DNA of 64,000 nucleotides from an uncultured Acetatifactor sp. (GCA_949840885.1 CATKYJ010000007.1:1-64000), one strand, 5' to 3'; counted from the first letter of the stretch, positions 1 through 9,147 are shown. Translations and numbers: made by a program. The notes: generated from the letters alone by a model not told the origin.

Positions 1-5
1 CCTAC

Positions 6-206
6 ATGGAAAGACCAGCCGACACAAGGGAGGGCTGCAAGCACCGCTGTACGGACGCAGCTATGGAATATTTCAAAGCAGAAGTCATGGAGATGTGCCA
101 CCGGGAAAACCTCTATCAGATTGACTTGCTGAACGGGAGCAAGAACCGAGTTACCAAGCGTGAGTATTGGGCGAAACGGAAAGGGCTTCTTGTATGTTCA
201 TGTTAA
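6..206 (+). CDS. Small hypothetical protein, possibly the 3' end of a gene beginning outside the window
   Basis: A 66-residue reading frame with a Cys-rich end (LLVCSC) and several charged residues. I do not recognise it. No ribosome-binding site is visible before the ATG because the window begins five bases upstream, and the frame stays open to the window edge, so this may be the tail of a longer protein. It sits upstream of a toxin-antitoxin pair on the opposite strand in an AT-rich accessory stretch that also holds transposase debris, so it may itself be a remnant. Real coding status is uncertain. Confidence 0.25.
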   Translation: MERPADTREGCKHRCTDAAMEYFKAEVMEMCHRENLYQIDLLNGSKNRVTKREYWAKRKGLLVCSC

Positions 207-214
207 ACTGCTGC

Positions 215-643
215 TTATCCATCTGTAACTTCCCTTTCTTGTATAATTTCCATCATCTCCGCCGCTGTAACAATAAAATCCCTAATCGGATAATGTTTCT
301 GATTCCCCGTTACTAAATACGCATCATCATCCCTCTTTTCCATAGCTACCTCATAAAATATCAAATCATCCATATCAACAAGGATTTCTCCCGTAGGCTG
401 CGGAAAAACCTCCACACCAAACTCCTTAACCGCCCTTAATACCATCTGTATAGACTTTTCTTTAAAATGAAACTTCCCTCTATGAAGTACCTCATCATAC
501 TCCGCCAAAATCTCATTATGATACAATGGTACAATCCTACCATCAATAATTGCCCGCAACACTTTTACCGTTGCGGAATCACTATTTTTTGAAAGAAGCG
601 CAGATATAAATACATTTGTGTCTATTACCGCATAATATGTCAT
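215..643 (-). CDS. PIN-domain toxin of a type II toxin-antitoxin pair
   Basis: A 142-residue protein. PIN proteins are usually Mg-dependent RNases that cut RNA when freed from their antitoxin. The N-terminus YYAVIDTNVFISALL carries the first PIN acidic residue, NEILAEYDEVL gives the middle Glu, and RDDDAYLVTGN near residue 110 gives the C-terminal acidic cluster. I chose the ATG at 643, with AGAGGT seven bases upstream; the frame extends further upstream but would overlap the antitoxin gene. The antitoxin stop lies 4 nt before this start and the ribosome site sits inside the antitoxin end, which suggests coupled translation. The family is the one often annotated as 'putative toxin-antitoxin system toxin component, PIN family'. 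Confidence 0.85.
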   Translation of the reverse strand: MTYYAVIDTNVFISALLSKNSDSATVKVLRAIIDGRIVPLYHNEILAEYDEVLHRGKFHFKEKSIQMVLRAVKEFGVEVFPQPTGEILVDMDDLIFYEVAMEKRDDDAYLVTGNQKHYPIRDFIVTAAEMMEIIQEREVTDG

Positions 644-647
644 GCTG

Positions 648-947
648 TTACCTCTTTTTTCTTTCTGCTCTTGCCGCCGATATTTCTGCATTGATTTCTT
701 CCAATGTCATCTCCGGAAGAGCACTTGCTTGCGCCCGCAGATCCTCAAAAGCTCTCATTGCCTCAGCTCTTGTAATCGTATTTTCCGGTAGCCTTACATC
801 AAACGGAACACCCTTGACCATTTTACTTTTATTCATAAACATACGCAATGCCGTGGGTAAATCCATCCCAAGAGATTCGTAAATTTCTGTCACTTCCTGT
901 TTTAATGCTTTATCTGCACGAAACTGAATCAATACCTGTTCTGCCAT
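648..947 (-). CDS. RelB/DinJ-family antitoxin
   Basis: A 99-residue protein. The N-terminal half (VLIQFRADKALKQEVTEIYE, then LGMDLPTALRMFMNKS) is the ribbon-helix-helix DNA-binding fold of RelB/DinJ antitoxins; the C-terminal half is charged and helical, as expected of a toxin-wrapping tail. The ATG at 947 has GGAGGAAT just upstream; a longer frame from 965 has no ribosome site. It is the first gene of the pair and probably represses its own promoter in the AT-rich region 950-1015, which contains repeated AGTTGTTT words. DinJ antitoxins usually pair with RelE/YafQ-fold toxins, whereas here the partner is a PIN protein. Confidence 0.88.
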   Translation of the reverse strand: MAEQVLIQFRADKALKQEVTEIYESLGMDLPTALRMFMNKSKMVKGVPFDVRLPENTITRAEAMRAFEDLRAQASALPEMTLEEINAEISAARAERKKR

Positions 948-1015
948 AATATTCCTCCATTCCACTTCATATAGTAGTTGTTTTGCAGTTGTTTATATTA
1001 CTATTATATGCCTAA

Positions 1016-1937
1016 TATGGAATTCTATCAAGACAAATTTTTCACTTCGATGCCGCAGCGCCGTCGCTTTCTGCATTCTACCAGCAGCGCGCCAAGCTTT
1101 CAGATGACGTCTTCCAGAAACTTTTTTACAGCTTCAACAGCCATTTCAAACCGAAAATCCTGCTAAAAGGCAGATACCAGCTTCTCGCATGTGATGGCTC
1201 AGGCTTTACCTTTACAAGAAATCCCAAGGACACCGAAAGCTATTATGACCCCAGCGGGCGCTCCCAGAAAGGCTATAACCAGATGTATCTCGTTCCCTTG
1301 TATGATCTGATGAACAAGGTTTATGTCGATGCAGTCGTCCAGCCTATGCGGAAAAGAAATGAGTTTGCCGCATTATACCAGCTGATTGACAGGCATACCC
1401 CCTGCGGTGGAACTGTCCCTGTATTCATTGCCGATAGGGGGTTCCATGCGTACAATGTCTTTGCACATGCCATTGAGAACCGCGCCTTTTTTGTCATCCG
1501 GGCAACCGATACAAAGATGAAGCGCCTTCTTGGCTGCGACACTCCCAAGCAGGAGGCCTTTGACGTCAAGGTGACAAGGTACCTTACAAGGAGCCATTCA
1601 AAAAAGAAATATCTGCATCCTGAACTGGCTAGCCAGTACCGCAACATCTGCCAGAAAGTATCTTTTGACTATTTCCCGGCACAAGGGTATGGAGAATACG
1701 AGATATCCCTGCGGGTCCTGCGGTTTCCCATTGGGAACGGTACCTATGAAAACCTCATAACAAACCTTCCTGAAAATGAATTTCATGTGGAAGAAATCAA
1801 GGAAATATACCGTCTCAGATGGGGCATCGAAACTTCATTCTGTACACTGAAGCACACAATAGCTGCCGTGAACTTCCACGCAAAAAACAGGCAGATGATT
1901 ACACATGAAATTTGGGCTAGGCTCATACTCTTTAATT
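1016..1937 (+). pseudogene. IS4-family transposase remnant, truncated at both ends
   Basis: The frame opens after a stop at 1013 and reads through IS4-type transposase sequence without its N-terminal region. The catalytic DDE residues are still visible: D in LACDGSGFTF, D in FIADRGFHAY, and the E of YRLRWGIETSFCTLK. That last segment matches the IS4 YREK signature exactly (Y-2-R-3-E-6-K). After EIWARLILFN near 1935 the family sequence stops and the frame runs into unrelated DNA, the antisense of a YhcG-type gene. No terminal inverted repeats or target duplication were found. The element is therefore dead and was probably cut by a deletion or recombination. Confidence 0.85.
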
Positions 1938-2087
1938 TGCCGCTCCAGTTGACGGCTCGACCATGCGGAGGCAATAGCCTCGTCCATATACCACTGTCTT
2001 GCCTGCTCATTTTCCACCGACAGCAGGAGGCGATAGTGCGTCCAGGTTAATTGCGAACGCAGTGCGTTCGTATTTGGAAACTATAAC
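1938..2087 (-). pseudogene. Fragment of a YhcG/DUF1016-family (PD-(D/E)XK nuclease) gene
   Basis: Read on the minus strand, about 45 residues match the N-terminal domain of YhcG/DUF1016 proteins: ALRSQLTWTHYRLLLSVEN, then QARQWYMDEA and WSSRQLERQI. The fragment begins after an in-frame stop near 2090 and ends where the transposase remnant begins, so only a small internal part of the gene is left. YhcG-type proteins are known from type I restriction and other defence neighbourhoods; that link is family knowledge, not something shown by this fragment. Confidence 0.8.
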
Positions 2088-2109
2088 ACGATTGACCTCA
2101 AACCGCAAG

Positions 2110-2137
2110 ATTTCCTCCTGTAATTGCAGGAGGAAAT
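2110..2137. repeat. Perfect 11-bp inverted repeat
   Basis: Arms ATTTCCTCCTG and CAGGAGGAAAT surround a 6-nt loop. Neither strand shows a T-run after the stem, so a classic terminator is not supported. It lies just beyond the YhcG fragment and could be a leftover end of a mobile element. The rest of 2138-2225 shows nothing I recognise. Confidence 0.5.
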
Positions 2138-2225
2138 ACTGACTTCTCTCAGATTTCTGCCTCAGCTACTCTCTCCCTGCGGCATTTCTCCGCTTTCTCA
2201 GTCCCTCCGCTCACCGGCTATCTCT

Positions 2226-2266
2226 AAATGAAAATGACAGCGGACGAAAACGCCCGCCCGCTGTCA
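2226..2266 (-). terminator. Rho-independent terminator of the binding-protein gene
   Basis: On the minus strand a 9-bp perfect stem (TGACAGCGG / CCGCTGTCA) is followed by TTTTCATTT. It begins about 20 bases after the stop of the lipoprotein gene and closes the transporter operon. Confidence 0.85.
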
Positions 2267-2286
2267 CAGTCAGTCTTTATATGGCG

Positions 2287-3990
2287 CTATTGCGCATTCC
2301 ACCTGTCGTAGGATGCCTGATACACATCGATCACATCCTGAACACCCATCTTTTCCAGGGTGCTGCAGTACTCGTCCCAGCTGCTCTCTATGTCCGTGAC
2401 GCCTGTGATAAATTTGCCCTCCATCTCCTTGTAATAGGTGGTGATGTCCGCCAACTTGTTGTCCAGAACCCGTTGTTCCTCATCCGTAAACTTTAACAGA
2501 CTTACCGCAAAATACAGATCTGACTGATAAGGGATTACATTATTCACGAATCCCAGCTGCCTTGCTCGGCTGTTGCCCACGGTCTCCGTCACCAGACCTG
2601 CCAATGCGTCCTGACGTCCTGCCCCGTCCCATATTACCTCTGAATACTGATAAGTGGTAAATGCGCCGTCATATTTCTCGGGACAGTGGAATACATACAC
2701 ACCTGACCCCTCCGGGCCGTAGTCCCAGTCCTTACCCAGGATTCCGTAGCAGAAAGACTGTCCCAGCAGGCCGCTTCCTTCTACCACTTCCTCCGTGGCA
2801 TACATAATGTCAAACATTTTACACATTTCTACAATGTAATTGCTCTCGGCGTTCATAAAGAAGCCGCCGTTTGCAAAATAAATGGACTTCCCCAGGATTT
2901 CCTGGGTGTCGTCAAACTCAGAGGTCAAAGGCGCCATACAGTCCAGATGAAACTCTTCATCTGCGAAATCTGCTGCCTGCAGGGAATTTCCCTCCCCGCC
3001 TCCGATGAATGCCACCTTGCCCGACTGGGCACGGTCAAATCTTACTGCTCCGTCTAAGGTCAGATACTCCTGATGGATCAGTCCCTCTGCATACAGCTTG
3101 TTCATGTACAGGTAATACTGCTTCATCTGCTCCGAAGTACGGTTAAAGATCACCTTGCCGTTTCCGTCATCGTCAAAGTTCATGTTGGTAAGTGTACCAA
3201 AGGCTGCAAAGAGCATAGGGCCCCAGTAAGACTCGTCATTTTCCAGGAAAGGAATAAAACCGGGTTCTCCGTTCTTTTCTTTCAAAGTGACCAGTGCATC
3301 ATAAAAGTCGTCCACGGTCTTAATCTTGTCAAGGCTCAGTCCCGCATCCTCCAACACATCCGTTCTCACATAAGGTCTCGCCGAAGATGTGGTGGCGGAT
3401 ACCTCTACCCCGGGCAAACTGTAGATCTCGCCGTTAATCTGTGTCACCGCGCCCCTTACCAGCGGATAGTCTTCAAAGGTCTGTACCAAATTCGGCATAT
3501 ACTCCAGATAATCCAGGTAATTTACAAATCTTCCTCCGACTACACCGTAGTCATTGATCATGGCCGAGTCCAGACTGTAGTGGATGAAGTCCGGCCACTC
3601 CCCTCCTGCCAGGTAGGTGGCCAGTGCATCGGCATCAATGCATTCCCATTGAATATTGATTCCAGTAATCTCAGACACCGCATTCCACACCAGACGATCG
3701 CTCCTCACGGAAGTATCCCTGCCCACCACCAGGCCTTTCACCGTAATCGGCGTCTCCACTATCGGATATGTGGCCGCGGACTCCGCTGTCCTTTCCCCGG
3801 GTGCTTCACTGCTTTCCCCGCCGCTGCTCTCCTGGCCGCTGCTTTCCTCACTGTTCTTCTCCTGACTGCTTTCTTTCTGGCTTCTCCCGGATTCAGCCCC
3901 TGCGCTCTCCTGTACAGGTTTCCCGCCGCAGGCACACAGCGACACCGCCATAGCCGCCGCTAAAATGACTGCTACCATTTTCTTTTTCAT
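2287..3990 (-). CDS. Extracellular solute-binding lipoprotein of an LplBC-type sugar transporter
   Basis: A 567-residue secreted lipoprotein. The start MKKKMVAVILAAAMAVSLCA is a signal peptide ending in a lipobox-like LCAC, followed by a Ser/Glu/Gly-rich spacer (residues ~25-70) of the kind that keeps a binding lobe away from the membrane. The rest has the family-1 binding-protein look, similar in length and style to the LipO/YtcQ group. It is the last gene after two permeases and probably delivers the sugar to them. No ATPase is encoded here, so a shared MsmX-type ATPase elsewhere is likely, as is usual for this family. GH105 upstream suggests a rhamnogalacturonan or other pectin oligosaccharide as substrate (inference). 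Confidence 0.88.
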   Translation of the reverse strand: MKKKMVAVILAAAMAVSLCACGGKPVQESAGAESGRSQKESSQEKNSEESSGQESSGGESSEAPGERTAESAATYPIVETPITVKGLVVGRDTSVRSDRLVWNAVSEITGINIQWECIDADALATYLAGGEWPDFIHYSLDSAMINDYGVVGGRFVNYLDYLEYMPNLVQTFEDYPLVRGAVTQINGEIYSLPGVEVSATTSSARPYVRTDVLEDAGLSLDKIKTVDDFYDALVTLKEKNGEPGFIPFLENDESYWGPMLFAAFGTLTNMNFDDDGNGKVIFNRTSEQMKQYYLYMNKLYAEGLIHQEYLTLDGAVRFDRAQSGKVAFIGGGEGNSLQAADFADEEFHLDCMAPLTSEFDDTQEILGKSIYFANGGFFMNAESNYIVEMCKMFDIMYATEEVVEGSGLLGQSFCYGILGKDWDYGPEGSGVYVFHCPEKYDGAFTTYQYSEVIWDGAGRQDALAGLVTETVGNSRARQLGFVNNVIPYQSDLYFAVSLLKFTDEEQRVLDNKLADITTYYKEMEGKFITGVTDIESSWDEYCSTLEKMGVQDVIDVYQASYDRWNAQ

Positions 3991-4038
3991 AATACCATCC
4001 TTTCTGCCACATATGGTGGCCCTTTTATGAAACTTTTA

Positions 4039-4914
4039 TTATCCCTTTACCGAACCGATCATCACACCTTGATCAAAATATTTCTGTAAAAAAGGATACA
4101 CGATCAGGAGCGGCAAAGAAGAAACCACGATCACCGCATAGCGGATCAGCGCCTCTAAATTTGCCAAAGACTGGGCATATTCCGCCGCCTCTTCCATGTT
4201 GGCCTGCTGCTGGGCCAGAATCAGGATTCTTCTTAAGAAGACCTGCAGAGGCTGCATCCCATCGTCCTTGATATAAATCAACGCGTCGAAATAGGCGTTC
4301 CAGTGCCCCACCGCAAAGTACAGGACCATGACACCCATCAGGGCTTTCGACAATGGCAGCACCACCTGAAAGAAAGTCCCCGTCACGGAACAGCCGTCTA
4401 TTACAGCGGCCTCCTCCAGCTCTTTGGGCATGGCGTCGAAAAAGGTCCGGCAGATAATACAGTTATATGTATTGTAGGCGCCCAGAATCAGAAGCACCCA
4501 TCTGGTGTTGTAAAGCCCCAGCCCCTTTACCACCAGAAAACTAGGAATCAGCCCCCCGGAGAAATACATGATAAACATGAAAAACGCCATGAATATCTTT
4601 CCTCCCGGTAAGGTTCTCTTGGTCAGCGCATAGCCTGCCGGCACCGTAACCGCCAGATTGATCAGGGTTCCCACAACCGTGTAAAAAATCGTATTTCCAT
4701 AGCCTATAAGAATGTCTTTATTCTTCAGGATCTGTCTGTACCCGTCAAAGGTAATGCCTTTGGGGAACAGCAGCACCTGCCCCGTGGCCACCAGCTGCGG
4801 ATCACTGACGGAGCAGGATACGATCAGAATCAGGGGATACAATACCATAGCCAATAGCACTGCACCCAGCATATGCGTCAGCACATCAAATAAGGAAATT
4901 CTCTTTCTCTTCAT
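4039..4914 (-). CDS. Sugar ABC transporter permease, LplC/YtcP type
   Basis: A 291-residue inner-membrane protein with about six hydrophobic segments, starting with LTHMLGAVLLAMVLYPLILI. The coupling-helix segment EELEEAAVIDGCSVTGTFFQ with following VVLPLSK is the EAA loop that docks on the ATPase. The C-terminus KYFDQGVMIGSVKG is typical of the LplC/YtcP subgroup. It lies 29 nt after the partner permease and 48 nt before the lipoprotein gene, in one operon. The start has GGGGGAG upstream. Confidence 0.92.
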   Translation of the reverse strand: MKRKRISLFDVLTHMLGAVLLAMVLYPLILIVSCSVSDPQLVATGQVLLFPKGITFDGYRQILKNKDILIGYGNTIFYTVVGTLINLAVTVPAGYALTKRTLPGGKIFMAFFMFIMYFSGGLIPSFLVVKGLGLYNTRWVLLILGAYNTYNCIICRTFFDAMPKELEEAAVIDGCSVTGTFFQVVLPLSKALMGVMVLYFAVGHWNAYFDALIYIKDDGMQPLQVFLRRILILAQQQANMEEAAEYAQSLANLEALIRYAVIVVSSLPLLIVYPFLQKYFDQGVMIGSVKG

Positions 4915-4943
4915 TATTCTCCCCCCTGCACTGCCCGGCTTTC

Positions 4944-5885
4944 TTAAAACAGGCTGGTGTCGCTACACTTTTTGGAAATCTGATTGGCAATCAATACCAG
5001 AATCACGTTCACCACATTGTTGAACAGGCCCACCGCCGTGGAAAAGCTGTAATTGTTGTTGATCAGGCCCCTTTTGTACACATAGGTGGATATGACTTCC
5101 GCCACCTCCATGTTCAGTTCATTCTGCATCAGATACACCTTTTCATACCCCACCGAGGCTATCCGCCCCACCTGGAGAATCAGCATGATAATGATAGTGG
5201 GCATAATGCAGGGAATATTTATGTGGAATATCCTCTTCATCCTGGAGGCGCCGTCAATGGCCGCCGCCTCATGCAGTCCCGGGTCCACCCCGGCCAGAGC
5301 CGCCAGATAGATGATGGCTCCCCACCCCATCCCCTGCCAGACGCCGGACCATACGTACAGATGCCGGAAATATTTAGGATTCCCCATAAAGTAAATGCTG
5401 TCCATTCCAAGGCCATTCAGCAGTGTATTGACCACTCCCATGGAGGGCGAGAAGAAAATGGTGATCATACCGATAATGACAACGGTAGAAATAAAGTGCG
5501 GCGCATACAGCACGGTCTGGGTCACCTTTTTGAATTTAGGCTTCAGCTCATTCAATATCAGCGCCACGAAAATCGGCACGGGAAATCCCACAATAAGGGA
5601 ATACAGGGACAAAACTAACGTATTCCGGATCAGATTCCGGAAATAGTATCCCCGGAAAAAGTCCGTGAAATTCCGCATTCCCACCCAGGGACTGCCCGAA
5701 ACTCCCAGCGAGACCTTGTAGTCCTTAAAGGCGATCTGCAGGCCGTACATGGGCGCATAACAGAATATAGCCACATACACCACCGCCGGCAGCAAAAACA
5801 GATAGTATTCCCTGTGCCTCCATATCCGGGTACTCAGCTTCAGTCCAAAGGCCTGTCTCCCAGCCCGTTTCTCTTTTTTCTTCAT
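4944..5885 (-). CDS. Sugar ABC transporter permease, LplB/YteP type
   Basis: About 313 residues, with membrane segments beginning at YYLFLLPAVVYVAIFCYAPM. The EAA loop is visible in GLHEAAAIDGASRMKRIFHI followed by NIP. The TYVYKRGLINNNYSFSTAVG segment and the C-terminal NQISKK are typical of the LplB/YteP group. I prefer the ATG at 5885, with GGAG six bases upstream, over the ATG at 5897, whose ribosome site would be too close. It is the first gene of the permease-permease-lipoprotein set and is separated from the regulator gene by a terminator, so it probably has its own promoter between 5886 and 6055. Confidence 0.9.
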   Translation of the reverse strand: MKKKEKRAGRQAFGLKLSTRIWRHREYYLFLLPAVVYVAIFCYAPMYGLQIAFKDYKVSLGVSGSPWVGMRNFTDFFRGYYFRNLIRNTLVLSLYSLIVGFPVPIFVALILNELKPKFKKVTQTVLYAPHFISTVVIIGMITIFFSPSMGVVNTLLNGLGMDSIYFMGNPKYFRHLYVWSGVWQGMGWGAIIYLAALAGVDPGLHEAAAIDGASRMKRIFHINIPCIMPTIIIMLILQVGRIASVGYEKVYLMQNELNMEVAEVISTYVYKRGLINNNYSFSTAVGLFNNVVNVILVLIANQISKKCSDTSLF

Positions 5886-6055
5886 ATCCTGCTCCATTCC
5901 TTTTCTCAGCTTTTTCTCTCTGTTGATTTTGTGTCTCTTCTATTTTGTAAACTCAATTTATTATAAAAAATGACTGTTTTCAAGAAGACTATTTTGCTCT
6001 TTTACCTCTTTTTCCGAATGCAAAATAATGAACCTGTGCGAACTGCGCAGAAAAG

Positions 6056-6103
6056 CACAATAAAAACAGCCCTGCAATGCAGTTCTTGCATCACAGGACT
6101 GTT
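6056..6103 (-). terminator. Terminator after the AraC sensor-regulator gene
   Basis: On the minus strand a long stem (arms about 16 bp, 6065-6080 and 6088-6103, with G-U pairs) and a 6-nt loop is followed by a TTTTTATTG run. It separates the regulator from the transporter genes downstream, so expression of the two parts may be uncoupled. Confidence 0.85.
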
Positions 6104-6133
6104 CCATTTCTTCCGCCTGCTCTGTAGCGATTT

Positions 6134-7978
6134 CTACTTCTCCCGGAACGCAGTGGGCGGCATCCCCACATTGGCCTTGAATATCCTGGAAAAATAATTG
6201 TCGTTGGCATATCCCGCCAGTAAGGCTATCTCATGGACGGAATGATTTGTGGTTAACAGAAGCTCTTTGGCATATTCCAGGCGTTTGAAATTCACATATT
6301 CCGTGAAGCCCACCCCGATCTGGTTCTTGAACATTCTGCTTAAGGTATAGCTGGATATCTGGAAAGCATCCGCCACCTGGGTCTGGCTCAAGTCCACGTC
6401 CCGGTAATGAATTTCCATATAAGCCAGAATCTCCTCATTGAGCTTCTTCTGCCGGACTTCTTTCCTCTCCAGGGCTTCCTGTTCGGCTTTCATGGCCTTT
6501 TGGGCGGCTTCGTACTCATTCCTTTTTTCATAACAGTGAAGAAAGCTGGAGCGGATATGGTTTGGCTGATCCACCACCCTGCCGGGATACAATTTGCACC
6601 CCTCCCCATAACGGCCATGGACCCAATCCTGCAGCCACAGCTCCAGGCCTTTTGTTTCAGAGCTCTCCAGGAACGCAATCAGTACATTGCTGTTCTCCTC
6701 CTGGATATCGATGACAAACAGCCGCACCTGATACCGCTCCTCCAGCTGCCCCATAAGCTCCTCCACCTCTCCTGTCAGCAGAATATGCCCCGCCAGCACA
6801 TAGGCGCAGTAAAAACCTCCGGATCCTTTCACGCCAAGCGTATCCAGCCTCTCTTTCTCCACCGGCACCCCGTAGATCAGATGCTTGATCAGCAGATCCG
6901 TGATCAGAAGCTCCTGCTCCTGTATCATGGCACGTCTGTTATTCAAGGCGCTCTGTATCAGGGTAAATTCATCCGCATCGTCCTCCTCTAGCTGGGCCAG
7001 TATACGGTACATGGGCTTATATTCCGCGTACAAAGCCACCACGCAGATGCCCAGCACCAGAAATATCATGATAAAGATCAGCTTCTTCATGTCATGATAG
7101 AATTCCACAATGTTATTCTGGAGAGACTCATCCGTGAGATAGACCGCAAATGACAGGGGGAGGGAAGCGCTGTCCTTTTGATAGAGAACTTTCTGTCTTG
7201 TTCCGGCAACTTTCCTTTCCTTGGTCTCCAGGGGAAAGACATTCTGCACTTCCCCTCCCGTGGGATTATCCGCCAGATAGATTTGGCGGCCGCCCTTGTC
7301 CGTGACGAAAAGCCAGACCCCCTCCGTCCCATAGGAGAGATTCAGCATATGCCTCAGATCGTCCGGACCAATCAGGTAAAAGATCATGACCCTGTCTCTG
7401 TTCTTTCCCATAACGGTACAATATCCCACCAGGAATTTCCCCTGGGTCCGCTCCCCTGCATTGGTGGTACTGTAGATTAATTTCAAAAACTGATAATTGT
7501 CCTGGGAAAACCAGTCCCGAATAGTATCCGCATCGTCACCGGTCACTTGTAATGTATTCTTTATGAACTCCTCCAGAGTCTGTTTGGAGATCTCGGTAAT
7601 GATACTGTCCGTCTCATAATAATAGATTCCGCATTGGCCGGCATTGTGGACGGAATATTTGTTCTTCATTTCACCCACCGCCTCCAGATACCAGTAGGCA
7701 TTCTCCCGATAGCTTTCCGCCCCCATCCAGAACGCGCTTTTCTCACTCCTGCTGTCCACGCTCATGGCTGCCGCATGTTTCCTCAAATTGTCTATTTCCC
7801 TGGTAAAATCCCTCATAAAGGAATCCGCAAGCTTATTGTAATAGACCTCGTTCCCTTTTCTGATTTCCTCATAGGAATGTGTCCAGAAAAAAGAAAACAC
7901 CGTCACAATAGCGATGGTCAGGGCCAGCAGGATACTGACGATCAGGCGGATTAAATATTTGTACTTCTTAATTCTCAT
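6134..7978 (-). CDS. Membrane-anchored AraC-family regulator (YesS/YtdP type)
   Basis: A 614-residue protein. Residues ~10-30 form a membrane helix (LIRLIVSILLALTIAIVTVF), then an extracellular region of ~260 residues, a second helix near 297-316 (IFIMIFLVLGICVVALYAEY), a cytoplasmic linker and a C-terminal AraC-type double HTH (SQTQVADAFQISSYTLSRMF ... HSVHEIALLAGYANDNYFSR). In Bacillus such proteins (YesS, YtdP) sit in rhamnogalacturonan gene clusters beside LplBC-type transporters and GH105, as here. It probably senses an external ligand, or the loaded binding lipoprotein, and activates this locus. It lies 33 nt after GH105. Confidence 0.9.
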   Translation of the reverse strand: MRIKKYKYLIRLIVSILLALTIAIVTVFSFFWTHSYEEIRKGNEVYYNKLADSFMRDFTREIDNLRKHAAAMSVDSRSEKSAFWMGAESYRENAYWYLEAVGEMKNKYSVHNAGQCGIYYYETDSIITEISKQTLEEFIKNTLQVTGDDADTIRDWFSQDNYQFLKLIYSTTNAGERTQGKFLVGYCTVMGKNRDRVMIFYLIGPDDLRHMLNLSYGTEGVWLFVTDKGGRQIYLADNPTGGEVQNVFPLETKERKVAGTRQKVLYQKDSASLPLSFAVYLTDESLQNNIVEFYHDMKKLIFIMIFLVLGICVVALYAEYKPMYRILAQLEEDDADEFTLIQSALNNRRAMIQEQELLITDLLIKHLIYGVPVEKERLDTLGVKGSGGFYCAYVLAGHILLTGEVEELMGQLEERYQVRLFVIDIQEENSNVLIAFLESSETKGLELWLQDWVHGRYGEGCKLYPGRVVDQPNHIRSSFLHCYEKRNEYEAAQKAMKAEQEALERKEVRQKKLNEEILAYMEIHYRDVDLSQTQVADAFQISSYTLSRMFKNQIGVGFTEYVNFKRLEYAKELLLTTNHSVHEIALLAGYANDNYFSRIFKANVGMPPTAFREK

Positions 7979-8011
7979 GCTCTCTTCCCTGTAAAAAGTG
8001 CCGGGAGCTTT

Positions 8012-9025
8012 CTATTGGCATAAACAGGCGATCAGCTCTCTGCACACCAACAGATAAGTCCCTACCGCATAGTCGTTGGAAGCCTCCTTTTTCACCGGTC
8101 CCGGTTTTAGCGCCACTACCTGCACCCAGCCGATCCTGCCGGACTCTTCCACCGCTTCCCTGTTCAACGCATCGAACCCCCGCAGGGCGCACTCCATGTA
8201 CCTTTCCGGCAATATCCCCAGCCGGACCCCCATGAGCATCCCCAGCACTGTCAGCACCGTTCCCGATGTCTCCGGCATGGGATATTCCTGCGGCTCTAAG
8301 AGGCTGGTACGCCAGAAGCCATCCTCACACTGGCATTTTTCCAGGGCATCCGCCATCGAAACAAAGACACTTTTGTATTCATTATAGTATTTCTGCTCCG
8401 CAGGGAGCGTGCGCAGCGTCCTCGCCAGCCCAGCGAACACCCATCCGTTTCCCCTGGCCCAGAACACCTTTCTTCCGCCGGCTGTCCTTGCGACCTCCGG
8501 CAGAAAGTTTTCATCCCGAAACCACAGCCTTTCCTCCCTGTCGTACAGACGCCGCTCTTCCTTGGCGTTTAGGTACAGTCGATACGCCTTGTCTATGAGC
8601 CTGTGATCATTTAGGAGCAGGCCCATCCGGTTATAGAAGTTCAGCGCCATGTACATGGTGTCCACCCACCACCAATAGTCATTGTGAGTGTCACGAGCCG
8701 TCCATTCCATTGTAGTCCTGATATGCTCCATTTTTCCCGGAATGCCATATTCATTCATAAGATCCAGATAGGTTTCCCCGCAGATTAGATTGTCCGCATT
8801 TGTGGTTTGGTGGCCGGCATTGTCATAGAAATTCCAGTCGTTTGCCCGGGCCCACTTTGCCGCGTATTCCAGGTACCGGGGTTTCCCCAGCACCTCTATG
8901 GCCACGGTATTCCCCAGGAAGTATGCCGCCCTCTCCCACGCGCAGTCGCCCGGCTCCGGATTCTGTTCAATCCAATAGTCGTTTACCCGCTCCATCCTCT
9001 TTTTCAGATCCGATATCGATATCAT
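8012..9025 (-). CDS. Glycoside hydrolase family 105/88, unsaturated rhamnogalacturonyl hydrolase
   Basis: A 337-residue cytoplasmic enzyme with no signal peptide. It resembles YteR, which removes the unsaturated galacturonic acid from the non-reducing end of lyase-made pectin fragments by hydrating the double bond. The segment THNDYWWWVDTMYMALNFYN near residue 115-135 carries the Asp that acts as general acid/base in YteR. The W/G-rich segment KVFWARGNGWVFAGLARTL and the SGTVLTVLGMLMG region are part of the (alpha/alpha)6 barrel. Product would be 5-keto-4-deoxyuronate, the KduI substrate made by the operon at 46-51 kb. It is the first gene of the cluster with the regulator and transporter. 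Confidence 0.92.
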   Translation of the reverse strand: MISISDLKKRMERVNDYWIEQNPEPGDCAWERAAYFLGNTVAIEVLGKPRYLEYAAKWARANDWNFYDNAGHQTTNADNLICGETYLDLMNEYGIPGKMEHIRTTMEWTARDTHNDYWWWVDTMYMALNFYNRMGLLLNDHRLIDKAYRLYLNAKEERRLYDREERLWFRDENFLPEVARTAGGRKVFWARGNGWVFAGLARTLRTLPAEQKYYNEYKSVFVSMADALEKCQCEDGFWRTSLLEPQEYPMPETSGTVLTVLGMLMGVRLGILPERYMECALRGFDALNREAVEESGRIGWVQVVALKPGPVKKEASNDYAVGTYLLVCRELIACLCQ

Positions 9026-9147
9026 TCGTGCCGCCTCCCCTCCGGATAGTTTCTCTTATTTTACCGTGGAGGCTCCGATTCTGGCAATAGCATTTTTTTG
9101 CCTGAATATGCAGCTTATGGGAATACAAAATTTTGAACAGTACAGAC

